From the NCBI RefSeq assembly GCF_029626265.1, contig NZ_JARUBN010000001.1, positions 3,038,001-3,102,000 of the forward strand: a stretch of 64,000 nucleotides of DNA, read 5' to 3'. The position numbers were made by a program, and so were the translations under genes. Positions 53,513-62,878 of the stretch are shown here, piece after piece. Numbering within the stretch: position 1 is the stretch's first letter; the number at the start of each line of letters is the position of its first letter. The stretch comes from Micromonospora sp. WMMD1102 (GTDB lineage Bacteria; Actinomycetota; Actinomycetes; Mycobacteriales; Micromonosporaceae). Under the pieces are notes generated by a model. It was not told the DNA's origin and searched no databases. It saw only the letters and a program-made list of their open reading frames with translations.

Positions 53513-53733
53513 GCGCTCAGGGTAGCCGGAAGTCGACCGGTACGGATCGTCCGTACCCGATTTCACCACTCAGCTAGCCGGCAAATCCGGAATGCCGGAA
53601 GGGTCCGGCTGGTTGTTCATCTCGGTACGCCTGCGGGCTCAGCCCCCTGGACCGCGGGCGTACCTCTCCGCGCGCCGGGGCGAGCGTCCCGGAACCGTGC
53701 GGTGCCTCCCGGAATCCAGACGAAAGGGCAACC

Positions 53734-54498
53734 ATGAATCCGATCTTCGGACGACGGCTTCCCGCCGTCGTGGAGACCGCTCGCACGCGGTGGCTTCCCG
53801 CCGTCGCCGCACATCCGTTGACGCGTCGGCTGCCGGCCGTCGCGGAGACCCCGATCGCCCGCAGGTCCGCGTTGGCCGTGGCGGGCCTCACCTGCGCGGC
53901 CGCCTGCGCGGCCGTGGCCGGCCCGGCCGGCACGGTCGCCGCCTTCGGCGACCCGGGCGTGCAGCCGACGGCCGCCGCCCAGTCGACGGGGAGCGACGAC
54001 TCGCAGCAGCGTAACCGCCCCGCCGACAGCGGTAACTCCGCCGACAAGGCGTCCCGGGACAAGCTGGTCCCGTACGGCGTGCAGGGCTACCAGTCGCGGA
54101 TCGACCTCGACGACGAGCAGCGGGAGAACGCCCGGGAGATCGTCCGGGCGGCCCGGAAGCTGGACATGGGCCAGCGGGGCGCGGTGATCGGCGTGGCCAC
54201 CTCGCTCCAGGAGTCGAAGCTGCGCAACCTCGGCCACCTGGGCCAGTGGAACGACCACGACTCGCTCGGGCTGTTCCAGCAGCGGCCGTCGTCCGGTTGG
54301 GGATCGCCGGACCAGATCCGGGATCCCGACTACTCCTCCGCCGCGTTCTTCAACGGGCTCCGGCAGGTCGACAGCTGGTGGAAGCTGCCGCTGACCGACG
54401 CCGCCCAGGCGGTGCAGGTGTCGGCGTACCCGTACGCGTACGCGCAGTGGGAGGACCAGGCCGCCGACATCGTGCAGGACCTCTGGTCGTCCCGCTGA
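53734..54498 (+). CDS. Secreted lysozyme-like protein, diverged third paralogue
   Basis: 254 residues. The C-terminal domain is clearly homologous to the duplicated pair (SLQESKLRNLGHLGQWNDHD, GLFQQRPSSGWG, AYAQWEDQAADIV). The N-terminus has the RRLPAV/RWLPAV element three times before the signal segment (SALAVAGLTCAAACAAVAGP); the pair has it once. The linker is short and lacks the Lys/Asp repeats. Codon use is typical GC-rich, unlike the duplicated pair. ATG behind GAAAGG; the leader is unrelated. Confidence 0.85.
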   Translation: MNPIFGRRLPAVVETARTRWLPAVAAHPLTRRLPAVAETPIARRSALAVAGLTCAAACAAVAGPAGTVAAFGDPGVQPTAAAQSTGSDDSQQRNRPADSGNSADKASRDKLVPYGVQGYQSRIDLDDEQRENAREIVRAARKLDMGQRGAVIGVATSLQESKLRNLGHLGQWNDHDSLGLFQQRPSSGWGSPDQIRDPDYSSAAFFNGLRQVDSWWKLPLTDAAQAVQVSAYPYAYAQWEDQAADIVQDLWSSR

Positions 54499-54526
54499 CC
54501 TGGTCCGCGCGACCGCGACAGCCGCG

Positions 54527-54570
54527 TCGGGGAGGGGAGGTCCGGCCACCCGCCGGCCTCCGCTCCCCGA
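54527..54570. terminator. Bidirectional terminator
   Basis: TCGGGGAG pairs with CTCCCCGA, and inside it GGAGG, GGC face GCC, GGCCTCC. It lies between the convergent lysozyme-like and corA genes and can serve both. Confidence 0.75.
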
Positions 54571-54576
54571 GGTGGA

Positions 54577-55551
54577 TCAGATCCAGCTCTTCCGGTGGAA
54601 CACCACGTACAGGGCGATCGCCAGCCCGAACGTCACTACCAGCGAGACGATGAACTCTCCGGGGGTGTGCCGCCACGGGAAGGCGAGGTTCTGCCCGAAG
54701 AACCCGGTCACCGCCGTCGGTACGGCGATCACCGCCGCCCACGCCGTCACCTGCTTGACGATCAGGTTGAGCTGGTTGTTCTGCAACATCAGGTTCGTCT
54801 CGAGCATCGTCGCGTTCAGGTCGCGCAGCGAGTCGCTCCACTCGATCACCCGCAGCACGTGGTCGTAGAGGTTCTGGTAGTACGGCAGCATCTCCTGGTC
54901 GACGGTGTGCATGGTGGGGCGCATCAGGGCGTTCACCACCTCGCGCATCGGCAGCGTGACCTGGCGCAGCCGGACCAGGTCACGCCGGGCGAGGAAGATC
55001 AGTCGCTGCACCTCGTTACGGTGCATCCCACCGGGCTCGAACATCGCGCCCTGCACCCGCTCCAGGGTGGCGTCGAGCTGCTGCACCGCGGAGAAGTGGC
55101 CGTCGATCAGGGTGTCGAGCAGGCCGTAGAGCAGGAACGCGACGCCGTGTCGGGCGAGTTCGACGCTCTCGTCCCAGCGGGTGAGCAGCGGCCGGAGGTC
55201 GAACCGGTCGGTGTAGCGGACCGTCACCAGGGCCCGGGGTTTGACGAACGCCGACACCTCGTCGTCGGTCAGCCCGCCGGCCGCGTCCAGCCGCACCATG
55301 TAGGTGTTCAGGAACAGATGCGTGTCGTACCTGTCGAGCTTCGCCCGCTGCGCCTGCTGGACGACGTCCTCGAGCGCCAGCTCGTGCATCCCGAGTTCCT
55401 CGGCGAGCAGCCGCAGGTCGTCCTCGGTCGGCGGGCAGATGTCGAGCCAGACCACCACCCGCTCGTCGGCGGCCAGCCGGTCGCCGACCTCGTGCACCGG
55501 GAATCCCTGGTCGACGAGGGCTCCGTCCCGGTACATCCGGGTGTTGCTCAT
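54577..55551 (-). CDS. CorA-family divalent cation transporter with altered GMN motif
   Basis: 324 residues: large cytoplasmic N-terminal domain, then two transmembrane segments near the end (about 265-285 and 300-317). The loop between them, which in CorA reads YGMN, is FFGQN here (Gly286, Gln287, Asn288). The last residues HRKSWI are basic, as usual. GMN is the selectivity signature for hydrated Mg; a Gln in place of Met may change the ion carried. Transport of Mg, Co or Ni is possible. Confidence 0.85.
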   Translation of the reverse strand: MSNTRMYRDGALVDQGFPVHEVGDRLAADERVVVWLDICPPTEDDLRLLAEELGMHELALEDVVQQAQRAKLDRYDTHLFLNTYMVRLDAAGGLTDDEVSAFVKPRALVTVRYTDRFDLRPLLTRWDESVELARHGVAFLLYGLLDTLIDGHFSAVQQLDATLERVQGAMFEPGGMHRNEVQRLIFLARRDLVRLRQVTLPMREVVNALMRPTMHTVDQEMLPYYQNLYDHVLRVIEWSDSLRDLNATMLETNLMLQNNQLNLIVKQVTAWAAVIAVPTAVTGFFGQNLAFPWRHTPGEFIVSLVVTFGLAIALYVVFHRKSWI

Positions 55552-55671
55552 CGGCTCGCCGTCACGTCGTGCACGCCCCTGACCGTAGGCCGAGGGCGAC
55601 TGCCGCGGTGCTGGTTCCTCGAACCCCGTCCGGCGGCGTCCGGACCCGCCGACGAGACGACGCGCCGACGT

Positions 55672-55848
55672 TCAGGCGCGAGCGCCCCGCATGGCTTTCA
55701 CCAACGCCGTGCCTACGGGTTCGTGGGCGAGCGTAGGCAGCTCCTCCGGCCGGAACCAGCGGATCTCGTCATGCTCATCCGGGGCGACGTTCGTCGGTGT
55801 CCCCTCCCATTCGCCGACGATCTCGGCGTGGTCGTGGGTCAGTCCGGC
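55672..55848 (-). pseudogene. C-terminal remnant of a NUDIX hydrolase
   Basis: About 58 codons: HAGLTHDHAEIVGEWEGTP, then NVAPDEHDEIRWFRPEELP and ALVKAMRGARA and stop. This is the last third of a small NUDIX protein. The NUDIX box itself is absent; instead the sequence runs into the 3' end of the P450 gene, overlapping it by about ten bases. A deletion joined the two genes' ends. Confidence 0.65.
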
Positions 55849-57107
55849 ATGGCCGCGCCGAGTGGTTCGCTGGGCGTGAAGGTCGCCGGCATGCTGACGA
55901 AGCCGTTGATCACGCCGACGCTCTCGTTCTGCTTCGTGGCGTCCCGGTCGATCGTGATGTCCGGCATCCGCTCGTACACCCGGCGGACCATCGCCGGGAA
56001 CCAGCCCCGGGCGTGGTTCAGCCCGATGCAGCGGTGGATGCCGAGCCCGAAGCTGGTGTGCCGGTTGGGGGAGCGGTCCAGCCGTACCTCGTCGGGGTCG
56101 GGGAAGACCGCCGGGTCGCGGTTGGCGGCCGCGAACGACATCATCACCCGGTCGCCGGCCCGCATCTGCTGGCCGCCGACCACCACGTCCCGGGTGACCG
56201 TCCGGGCGAAGCCCATCGCGGGTGGGAAGACCCGGAGGAACTCCTCGGTCGCGTGCTCCCACAGCGACGGGTCGGCCAGCAGCATCTCCCGGTGCTCCGG
56301 GTGGTCGGCCAGCCACAGCATGGTGTGCGCGAAGAGTGCGGTGGTGGTGTGCAGGCCGCCCTGGATCACCAGCAGCGCGGTGGTCACCACGTCCTCGACC
56401 GGCATCGGTTCGCCGTCGATGGTGGCCTTGGCCAGCCCGCTGAGCAGCCCGTCACCCGGCTCCGTGCGCAGCCTCGGCACCTCGGCGGCGATGGCGCCAC
56501 CGAGCTGGCCCATGATCTGGAGGTTGTGCTGGTAGTCGGGGTCGCTGGGCGGTGACGCCGCCACCCGGTGCATCGGCCCGGCGTACGTCTGCCAGTCGTC
56601 GAGCGGCAGCCCGATCAGCTTCATCGTGGCCAGCGCCGGCAGCGGGTTGCCGTAGTCCAGGACGAGGTCGATCCGGCCGCTCGCGCAGACCCGGTCGAGC
56701 AGGGCGTCGGCGGCCTGTTCGGCGAAGGGTAGCGAGTCGCGGGCCGAGGTCGGGGAGAAGTACGGGCTGAGGACGCGCCGGTACGGGTTGTACTCCGGCG
56801 GGTCCAGCTCCAGCGGAATCTGGCGGATCGGGTTGGGCGGGATGACGATGCCCTGCTTCGGGTCGGACGGGTCCTCGGTGTTCCTACCCGAACTGAACGT
56901 GGCGTCGTCCCGCATCACCTGGCTGACGGCGGCATGGTCGGAGACCACCCAGAAGCCGCCGTACGCGTCGCTCCGGGCGACCGGGCAGCGGGCGAGATGG
57001 TCGTCGGAAAGGGTCCGCCAGTTGGCGCGGTACTCGGGGGAGTGGTGGTCGAAGTCGATCCGGGGGATGGAATCCGATCCGGTCTCGGTGGATTGATCGA
57101 CAGACAT
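55839..57107 (-). CDS. Cytochrome P450
   Basis: 422-residue soluble bacterial P450. I-helix VIQGGLHTTTAL (Thr for oxygen activation), ExxR in EEFLRVFPP, and heme-ligand loop FGLGIHRCIGLNHAR with the axial Cys. Length and motifs are complete. ATG at 57107 gives MSVDQSTETGSD; a longer frame has no ribosome site. No ferredoxin gene is adjacent, so redox partners lie elsewhere. Substrate unknown; divergent from the formate dehydrogenase operon. Confidence 0.9.
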   Translation of the reverse strand: MSVDQSTETGSDSIPRIDFDHHSPEYRANWRTLSDDHLARCPVARSDAYGGFWVVSDHAAVSQVMRDDATFSSGRNTEDPSDPKQGIVIPPNPIRQIPLELDPPEYNPYRRVLSPYFSPTSARDSLPFAEQAADALLDRVCASGRIDLVLDYGNPLPALATMKLIGLPLDDWQTYAGPMHRVAASPPSDPDYQHNLQIMGQLGGAIAAEVPRLRTEPGDGLLSGLAKATIDGEPMPVEDVVTTALLVIQGGLHTTTALFAHTMLWLADHPEHREMLLADPSLWEHATEEFLRVFPPAMGFARTVTRDVVVGGQQMRAGDRVMMSFAAANRDPAVFPDPDEVRLDRSPNRHTSFGLGIHRCIGLNHARGWFPAMVRRVYERMPDITIDRDATKQNESVGVINGFVSMPATFTPSEPLGAAMPD

Positions 57108-57356
57108 CGCGTTAGGGTACTGCCCTGATCGCCCTCCGCTGTCATGATCATCCCTCTTTGAGTCCTGGCTTTTGTGACTCTTCGTCCTGTTTCCGCAGCC
57201 CGGAGGCCCGACCATCGGCACCGGCCCGGCGGCAAAAAAGATTCTCGGCGGATTTCCGGCCCGGCCGGGTTTCGGCGCTGTCCTGCCGGGCACCGTCTGG
57301 CTGCCCTACCCTCGGGTCGGGCACCGACGTCGTCAGCTGGAGGAGGTGCGCAGCTC

Positions 57357-60300
57357 ATGGGCATCCGCACCTTCGTCGAGGGCTGGCCGGTCTACCGCCA
57401 GCTCACCGGTTCCGACCCGCTCGGCCGGGGTGCCGCCGCGAAGTCCGGCAGGTCCGCCGAGCTGACCCCGCGGACCGACACCGCCGACTCGGTCGCCCGG
57501 TCCGTCTGCCCGTACTGCGCCGTCGGCTGCGGGCAGCGGGTCTACGTCGCGGGCGGCAAGGTCAGCCAGATCGAGGGAGACCCGGACAGTCCGATCTCCC
57601 GGGGTCGGCTCTGCCCCAAGGGCGCCGCCAGCAAGAACCTGGTCACCAGCGAGCTGCGCCAGCAGCGGGTGCTCTACCGCCGGCCGTACGGCACCGAGTG
57701 GGAAGAGCTGGACCTGCCGACCGCGATGGACATGATCGCCGACCGGGTGCTCGCCGCCCGGGACGCCACCTGGGAGGACGTCGACGACCAGGGCCGGCCG
57801 CTGAACCGTACCCTCGGGATCGCCAGCCTGGGCGGGGCCACCCTGGACAACGAGGAGAACTACCTCATCAAGAAGCTGTTCACCGCGATGGGGGCGATCC
57901 AGATCGAGAACCAGGCCCGGATTTGACACTCCGCCACCGTCCCCGGTCTGGGGACCAGCTTCGGTCGCGGTGGCGCGACGGTCTTCCAGCAGGATCTGGT
58001 CAACAGTGACTGCGTGATCATCCAGGGCTCGAACATGGCCGAGGCGCACCCGGTCGGCTTCCAGTGGGTGATGGAGGCGAAGCGGCGCGGCGCCAAGGTC
58101 TTCCACGTCGACCCCCGGTTCACCCGGACCAGTGCGCTCGCCGACAGCTACGTCCCGATCCGGGCCGGCAGCGACATCGCCTTCCTCGGCGGCATCGTCC
58201 GGTACATCCTCGACAACGAGCTGGACTTCCGGGAGTACGTGGTCGCCTACACCAACGCGGCCACCATCGTCAGCGAGGACTTCCGGGACACCGAGGACCT
58301 CGACGGGCTCTTCTCCGGGTACGACGCCGACCGGACCAGCTACGACCAGACGAGCTGGCAGTACGCCGGGCACGAGCCCGAGGGCGGGAACGACACCGCC
58401 ATCGAGCGGGAGACCGCCGCCGGGCTGCGGCACGAGTCGCACGGCGCACCGGTCGGCGGCCGGACCGAACGGGACGAGACCCTCCGGCACCCGCGCTGCG
58501 TCTACCAGATCCTCCGGCGGCACTACGCCCGCTACACCCCGGAGCTGGTCGAGCGGGTCTGCGGGGTGCCCCGGGAGAAGTTCGAGGAGGTGGCCCGGGC
58601 CTGGGTGGCGAACTCCAACCGGGACCGGACCACGATGCTCGTCTACTCGGTCGGCTGGACCCAGCACACCGTCGGGGTGCAGTACATCCGGACCGGGGCG
58701 ATCATCCAGCTCCTGCTCGGCAACATGGGCCGGCCCGGCGGCGGCGTACTCGCGCTGCGCGGGCACGCCAGCATCCAGGGGTCGACCGACATCCCCACCC
58801 TGTTCAATCTGCTCCCCGGCTATCTGCCGATGCCGAACCACGCCCAGCACCCGACCTTCGAGAAGTGGTGCGACAGCATCAAGCACCCCGGTCAGAAGGG
58901 CTTCTGGGGCAACGCCCGGGCGTACGCGGCCAACCTGCTCAAGGCGTACTGGGGTGCGGCGGCCACCCCGGACAACGACTTCTGCTACGACTACCTGCCG
59001 CGGATGACCGGCGACCACGGCACGTACCAGACCGTCTTCAACATGATCGACGGCAAGGTCAAGGGTTACTTCCTGCTCGGCCAGAACCCGGCCGTCGGCT
59101 CGGCGCACGCCCGCGCACAGCGGCTCGGCCTGGCCAACCTGGACTGGCTGGTGGTACGCGACCTCTTCATGATCGAGAGTGCGACGTTCTGGAAGGACAG
59201 CCGGGAGGTGGAGACCGGCGAGATCGCCCCGGAACGGTGCCGTACCGAGGTCTTCTTCCTGCCGGCCGCCTCGCACGTGGAGAAGGCCGGCAGCTTCACC
59301 CAGACGCAGCGGCTGTTGCAGTGGCGGGAGAAGGCCGTCGAGGCGCCCGGGGACTGCCGCTCGGAACTCTGGTTCTTCTACCACCTGGGCCGGATCGTCC
59401 GGAGCAAGCTGGCCGGCTCCACCCGGGCGCGCGACCGGGCCCTGCTCGACCTCGCCTGGGACTACCCCACCGAGGGGCCGCACGCCGAGCCGGAGGCCGA
59501 GGCGGTGCTGCGGGAGATCAACGGGTACGAGGTGGCGACCCGCCGGCCGCTCGCCTCCTTCCTGGAGATGAAGGACGACGGCTCCACCCTCGGCGGCTGC
59601 TGGATCTACTCCGGGGTCTTCGCCGGGGGGATCAACCAGGCAGCCCGGCGCAAGCCTGGCGGGGAGCAGAACTGGGTCGCCGCCGAGTGGGGCTGGGCCT
59701 GGCCGCTCAACCGGCGGACCCTCTACAACCGGGCCTCCGCCGACCGGGAGGGCCGCCCGTGGAGCGAGCGGAAGCGGTACGTCTGGTGGGACCCGGAGCG
59801 CGGGGAGTGGACCGGGTACGACGTACCGGACTTCGAGAAGACCAAGCCGCCGTCGTACCGGCCCGACCCGGACGCGACCGGGGTGGCGGCGCTGGCCGGC
59901 GACGACCCGTTCATCATGCAGGGCGACGGGAAGGGTTGGCTCTACGCCCCGGTCGGGCTGCTGGACGGGCCGCTGCCGACCCACTACGAACCGGTCGAGT
60001 CCCCGGTCCGCAACCCGCTCTACGGCCAGCAGTCCAACCCGACCCGCAAGACGTACGAGCGGCCGGACAACCCGACCAACCCGAGCCCGCCGGACGCGCA
60101 CACGGACGTCTTCCCGTACGTCTTCACGGTCAGCCGGCTCACCGAGCACCACACGGCGGGCGGGATGAGCCGCAACGTCCGCTACCTGGCCGAACTCCAG
60201 CCGGAGATGTTCGTCGAGGTCGGGCCGGAGTTGGCCGTCGAGCGTGGGTTGACCCACCTGGGCTGGGCACACCTGGTCACCAGCCGGGGGCTGATCGAGG

Positions 60301-60689
60301 CCCGGGTGATGGTGACCGACCGGCTGACCCCGCTGCGCGTCGACGGCCGGACGATCCACCAGCTCTGGCTGCCGTACCACTTCGGCGGTGTCGGGCTGGT
60401 CCGGGGCGAGCCGGCGAACGACCTGTTCGGGGCCACCCTCGACCCGAACGTGCTGATCCAGGAGAGCAAGGTCGGCACCTGCGACATCCGGCCCGGCCGG
60501 CGCCCGAGGGGACCGGAACTGCTCGACTACCTCGCCGACTACCGGCGGCGGGCCGGTCTGGACGGGCACCATCCGCCGGTCGCCACCGCCGCCCCGCGAC
60601 ACGACGACAGCGGCGTCGACAGCGGTGAGGGCAACCGCGACGGCAGCGGTGACGACAGCCGCGGCCGCGACACGGGACCGGAGGGATGA
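57357..60689 (+). CDS. fdhA: Selenocysteine-containing formate dehydrogenase, catalytic alpha subunit
   Basis: 1110-residue molybdopterin/tungstopterin enzyme that oxidises formate. N-terminal 4Fe-4S site: Cys51, Cys54, Cys58 (CPYCAVGCGQ) and Cys86 (LCPKG). Codon 190 is an in-frame TGA (57924-57926) in NQARI-Sec-HSATVPGLG, exactly where formate dehydrogenases place the selenocysteine or cysteine metal ligand; homology continues without a shift. A SECIS hairpin follows. The molybdenum-cofactor domain and C-terminal MopB domain (SRLTEHHTAGGMSRN) are intact. ATG behind GGAGGAGG. Overlaps fdhB by four bases. Needs SelA/SelB/SelC/SelD, none of which is in the window. Confidence 0.93.
57927..57960 (+). 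promoter_or_regulatory. SECIS element directing selenocysteine at codon 190
   Basis: GTCCCC (57939-57944) pairs perfectly with GGGGAC (57950-57955) around the loop GGTCT (57945-57949). Counting from the U of UGA as 1, the loop occupies positions 22-26, with U at 17 and G-U at 23-24. The E. coli fdhF SECIS, from memory, has the same loop at the same positions; SelB reads the loop G-U and U17. Confidence 0.88.
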
Positions 60690-61741
60690 GCATGGTCGAC
60701 CAGCGACGCCCGGAGGTGCCGGTCAACCCCGCCGAGCAGGCCGGTCACCTCGACCCGCCGCCCCGGATGGGTTTCTTCACCGACACCAGCGTCTGCATCG
60801 GCTGCAAAGCCTGCGAGGTGGCCTGCAAGGAGTGGAACCTGGTACCGGAGAGCGGCCTCGACCTGCTCGGCATGTCGTACGACAACACCGGGGCGCTGAC
60901 CGCGAACTCGTGGCGGCACGTCGCCTTCGTCGAGCAGCCCCGGCCGGTCGGCTGGCAGTCGTCGGCACCGATGGCCGGTACCCCGAACGGGCCGCCGATC
61001 GCCCCGGCCACCGCCGAGGCGGGCGGTGGCACCAGCACCGACCAGGGGACGAAACCGGGTGTGGCGCCGGCTCCGGACCCTGCCCCGGCGGGCCGGATGG
61101 CCGACGGGGTGCGGTTCCTCGGCATGCCCGGCACCGACCTGCCCGGCCGGGAGGAGGACCGGGGCGGGCGCACCGAACTGCGCTGGTTGATGATGTCGGA
61201 CGTCTGCAAGCACTGCACGCACGCGGCCTGCCTGGACGTCTGCCCGACCGGTTCGCTGTTCCGTACCGAGTTCGGCACCGTGGTGGTGCAGGAGGACATC
61301 TGCAACGGCTGCGGCTACTGCATCCCGGCCTGCCCGTACGGCGTCATCGACCAGCGCAGGGACGACGGCCGGGCCTGGAAGTGCACCCTGTGTTACGACC
61401 GGATCGGTGCCGGCCGGATGCCGGCCTGCGCCCAGGCCTGCCCGACCGAGTCGATCCAGTACGGCGAACTCGACGAGCTGCGCGAGCGGGCCCGTGCCCG
61501 GGTGGCGCGGCTGCACGCCGACGGGGTGTCCGAGGCCCGGCTCTACGGCCACAGCCCGGACGACGGGGTGGGCGGGGACGGCGCGTTCTTCCTGCTGCTC
61601 GACGAACCGGAGGTGTACGGGCTGCCGCCGGACCCGGTGGTGACCACCCGCGACCTGCCGCGGATGTGGCGCCGGGCCGGGCTGGCCGCACTCACCATGA
61701 CCGCCGCCGTGGTGGCCGCGTTCGTCGGGCGGCCGTCATGA
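60686..61741 (+). CDS. fdhB: Formate dehydrogenase 4Fe-4S subunit
   Basis: 351 residues with four cysteine groups for four 4Fe-4S clusters: CIGCKACEVACKEW (36-49), CKHCTHAACLDVCP, CNGCGYCIPACP and CTLCYDR...CAQACP. An insert of about 60 residues rich in Pro, Gly and Ala separates the first group from the rest. A C-terminal hydrophobic segment (AGLAALTMTAAVVAAFVG) anchors it. It passes electrons from FdhA to the membrane subunit. Start overlaps the fdhA stop. Confidence 0.9.
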   Translation: MSMVDQRRPEVPVNPAEQAGHLDPPPRMGFFTDTSVCIGCKACEVACKEWNLVPESGLDLLGMSYDNTGALTANSWRHVAFVEQPRPVGWQSSAPMAGTPNGPPIAPATAEAGGGTSTDQGTKPGVAPAPDPAPAGRMADGVRFLGMPGTDLPGREEDRGGRTELRWLMMSDVCKHCTHAACLDVCPTGSLFRTEFGTVVVQEDICNGCGYCIPACPYGVIDQRRDDGRAWKCTLCYDRIGAGRMPACAQACPTESIQYGELDELRERARARVARLHADGVSEARLYGHSPDDGVGGDGAFFLLLDEPEVYGLPPDPVVTTRDLPRMWRRAGLAALTMTAAVVAAFVGRPS

Positions 61742-61809
61742 CCGGGCCGGGGGGCGGCCGGTCCGGCGTGCCGGGTGGGCACGACGAGCGCCCCGGGGAG
61801 ACGGCATGA
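61738..61809 (+). CDS. 23-codon ORF linking fdhB and nrfD
   Basis: Starts in an ATGA overlap with the fdhB stop and ends in an ATGA overlap with the NrfD-like start. Encodes MTGPGGGRSGVPGGHDERPG and three more residues. It is probably a coupling ORF that carries ribosomes to the next gene rather than a functional protein; the peptide is Gly-rich and matches nothing I know. Confidence 0.4.
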   Translation: MTGPGGGRSGVPGGHDERPGETA

Positions 61810-62855
61810 CGCGGCCGGGAGACAACGGCGAACGGCCGTGGGACGGCGGGCCGCGACGCGGCGCCGGACGGGGAAACGGGGCGGGGCCGGGCGTCGTCGC
61901 CGGGCAACCGGTGGTCGTCCCGCCGGCGGAGTTCAGCTCGTACTACGGGCGGCCGGTGGTCAAGGCACCCGTGTGGCGACGGGACATCCCGGCGTACCTG
62001 TTCACCGGCGGACTGGCCGCCGGATCGGCGCTGCTGGCCGCCGGTGCGGACCTGTCCGGGCGGGCGGCACTGCGTCGGGCCGGCCGGCTCGTCTCGCTCG
62101 GCGCGGTCGGGGCGAGCACCTTCTTGCTGGTCAACGACCTCGGCCGGCCGGCCCGGTTCCACCACATGCTGCGGGTCGCCAAGCCGACCTCGCCGATGTC
62201 GGTCGGCACCTGGATCCTGGCCGCGTTCGCGCCGGCGGCCGGACTGGCCGGGGTGAGCGAAGTGGCCGCCGCGCTGCCCCGGCACGGTCCGCTCGGGCTG
62301 GCCCGCCGGCTGCTGCCACCGGCCGGCCGGATCGCCGGGCTGGCCGCCGCCGCCACGGCGCCGGCCCTGGCCACGTACACCGGGGTGCTGCTCGCCGACA
62401 CCGCGATGCCGGCCTGGCACGACGCGTACCCGGATCTGCCGTTCCTGTTCGCCGGCAGCGCGCTGGTCGCCGGTGCCGGCGCCGGGCTGGTGGCCGCGCC
62501 GGTCACCCAGACCAGCCCGGCGGTCCGGCTGGCGGTGGCCGGCGCGCTGGTCGAGACGGTCGCCGAGCGCCGGATCGACCGGATGGGGTTGACCGGCGAG
62601 CCGTACCGGACGGGCCGGCCGGCCCGGCTGATCCGGGGCGGGCGGCTGCTGCTGGCCGTCGGTACGGCCGGCGCGCTGCTGGCCCGGGGCAACCGGGCGC
62701 TCTCCGCGCTCTCGGGAGCGGCCCTGCTGGCCGCCTCGCTGCTGACCCGGTTCGGGGTCTTCGAGGCCGGGGTGGCGTCCGCCCGGGATCCGAGGTACAC
62801 GGTGCTGCCGCAGCGGGAGCGGCGGGCGAGGCGGGAGGCCGGTGCCGGCCCGTAG
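61806..62855 (+). CDS. nrfD: NrfD-like membrane subunit of formate dehydrogenase
   Basis: 349 residues. A disordered N-terminal ~35 residues, then FSSYYGRPVVKAPVW, the usual entry of NrfD proteins, and about eight hydrophobic segments (e.g. DIPAYLFTGGLAAGSALLAA, GASTFLLVNDLGRP). It should hold the quinone site and take electrons from FdhB. It replaces the cytochrome-b gamma subunit of E. coli-type enzymes. ATG overlaps the small ORF stop. Confidence 0.87.
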   Translation: MTRPGDNGERPWDGGPRRGAGRGNGAGPGVVAGQPVVVPPAEFSSYYGRPVVKAPVWRRDIPAYLFTGGLAAGSALLAAGADLSGRAALRRAGRLVSLGAVGASTFLLVNDLGRPARFHHMLRVAKPTSPMSVGTWILAAFAPAAGLAGVSEVAAALPRHGPLGLARRLLPPAGRIAGLAAAATAPALATYTGVLLADTAMPAWHDAYPDLPFLFAGSALVAGAGAGLVAAPVTQTSPAVRLAVAGALVETVAERRIDRMGLTGEPYRTGRPARLIRGGRLLLAVGTAGALLARGNRALSALSGAALLAASLLTRFGVFEAGVASARDPRYTVLPQRERRARREAGAGP

Positions 62856-62878
62856 CCCCGGTGCCGGCCCGTGGCCCC
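62841..62878. repeat. 19-bp tandem repeat at the NrfD stop codon
   Basis: GGTGCCGGCCCGTAGCCCC is followed at once by GGTGCCGGCCCGTGGCCCC, one mismatch, which removes the stop in the second copy. Slippage at the gene end, as for the M28 gene. Confidence 0.75.

Noticed and set aside
53734..54498. Lysozyme-like genes as part of a prophage
   Set aside because: They have signal peptides and no holin, tail, portal or integrase genes nearby.
57357..58014. Apparent premature stop in the formate dehydrogenase gene (pseudogene)
   Set aside because: The TGA is at the conserved Sec position, the frame continues without shift, and a SECIS hairpin with correct loop and spacing follows.
57333..60602. Minus-strand open frame of 1089 codons opposite fdhA
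   Set aside because: Antisense shadow of a GC-rich gene; composition is Val/Gly/Asp/Arg-rich with no domain.
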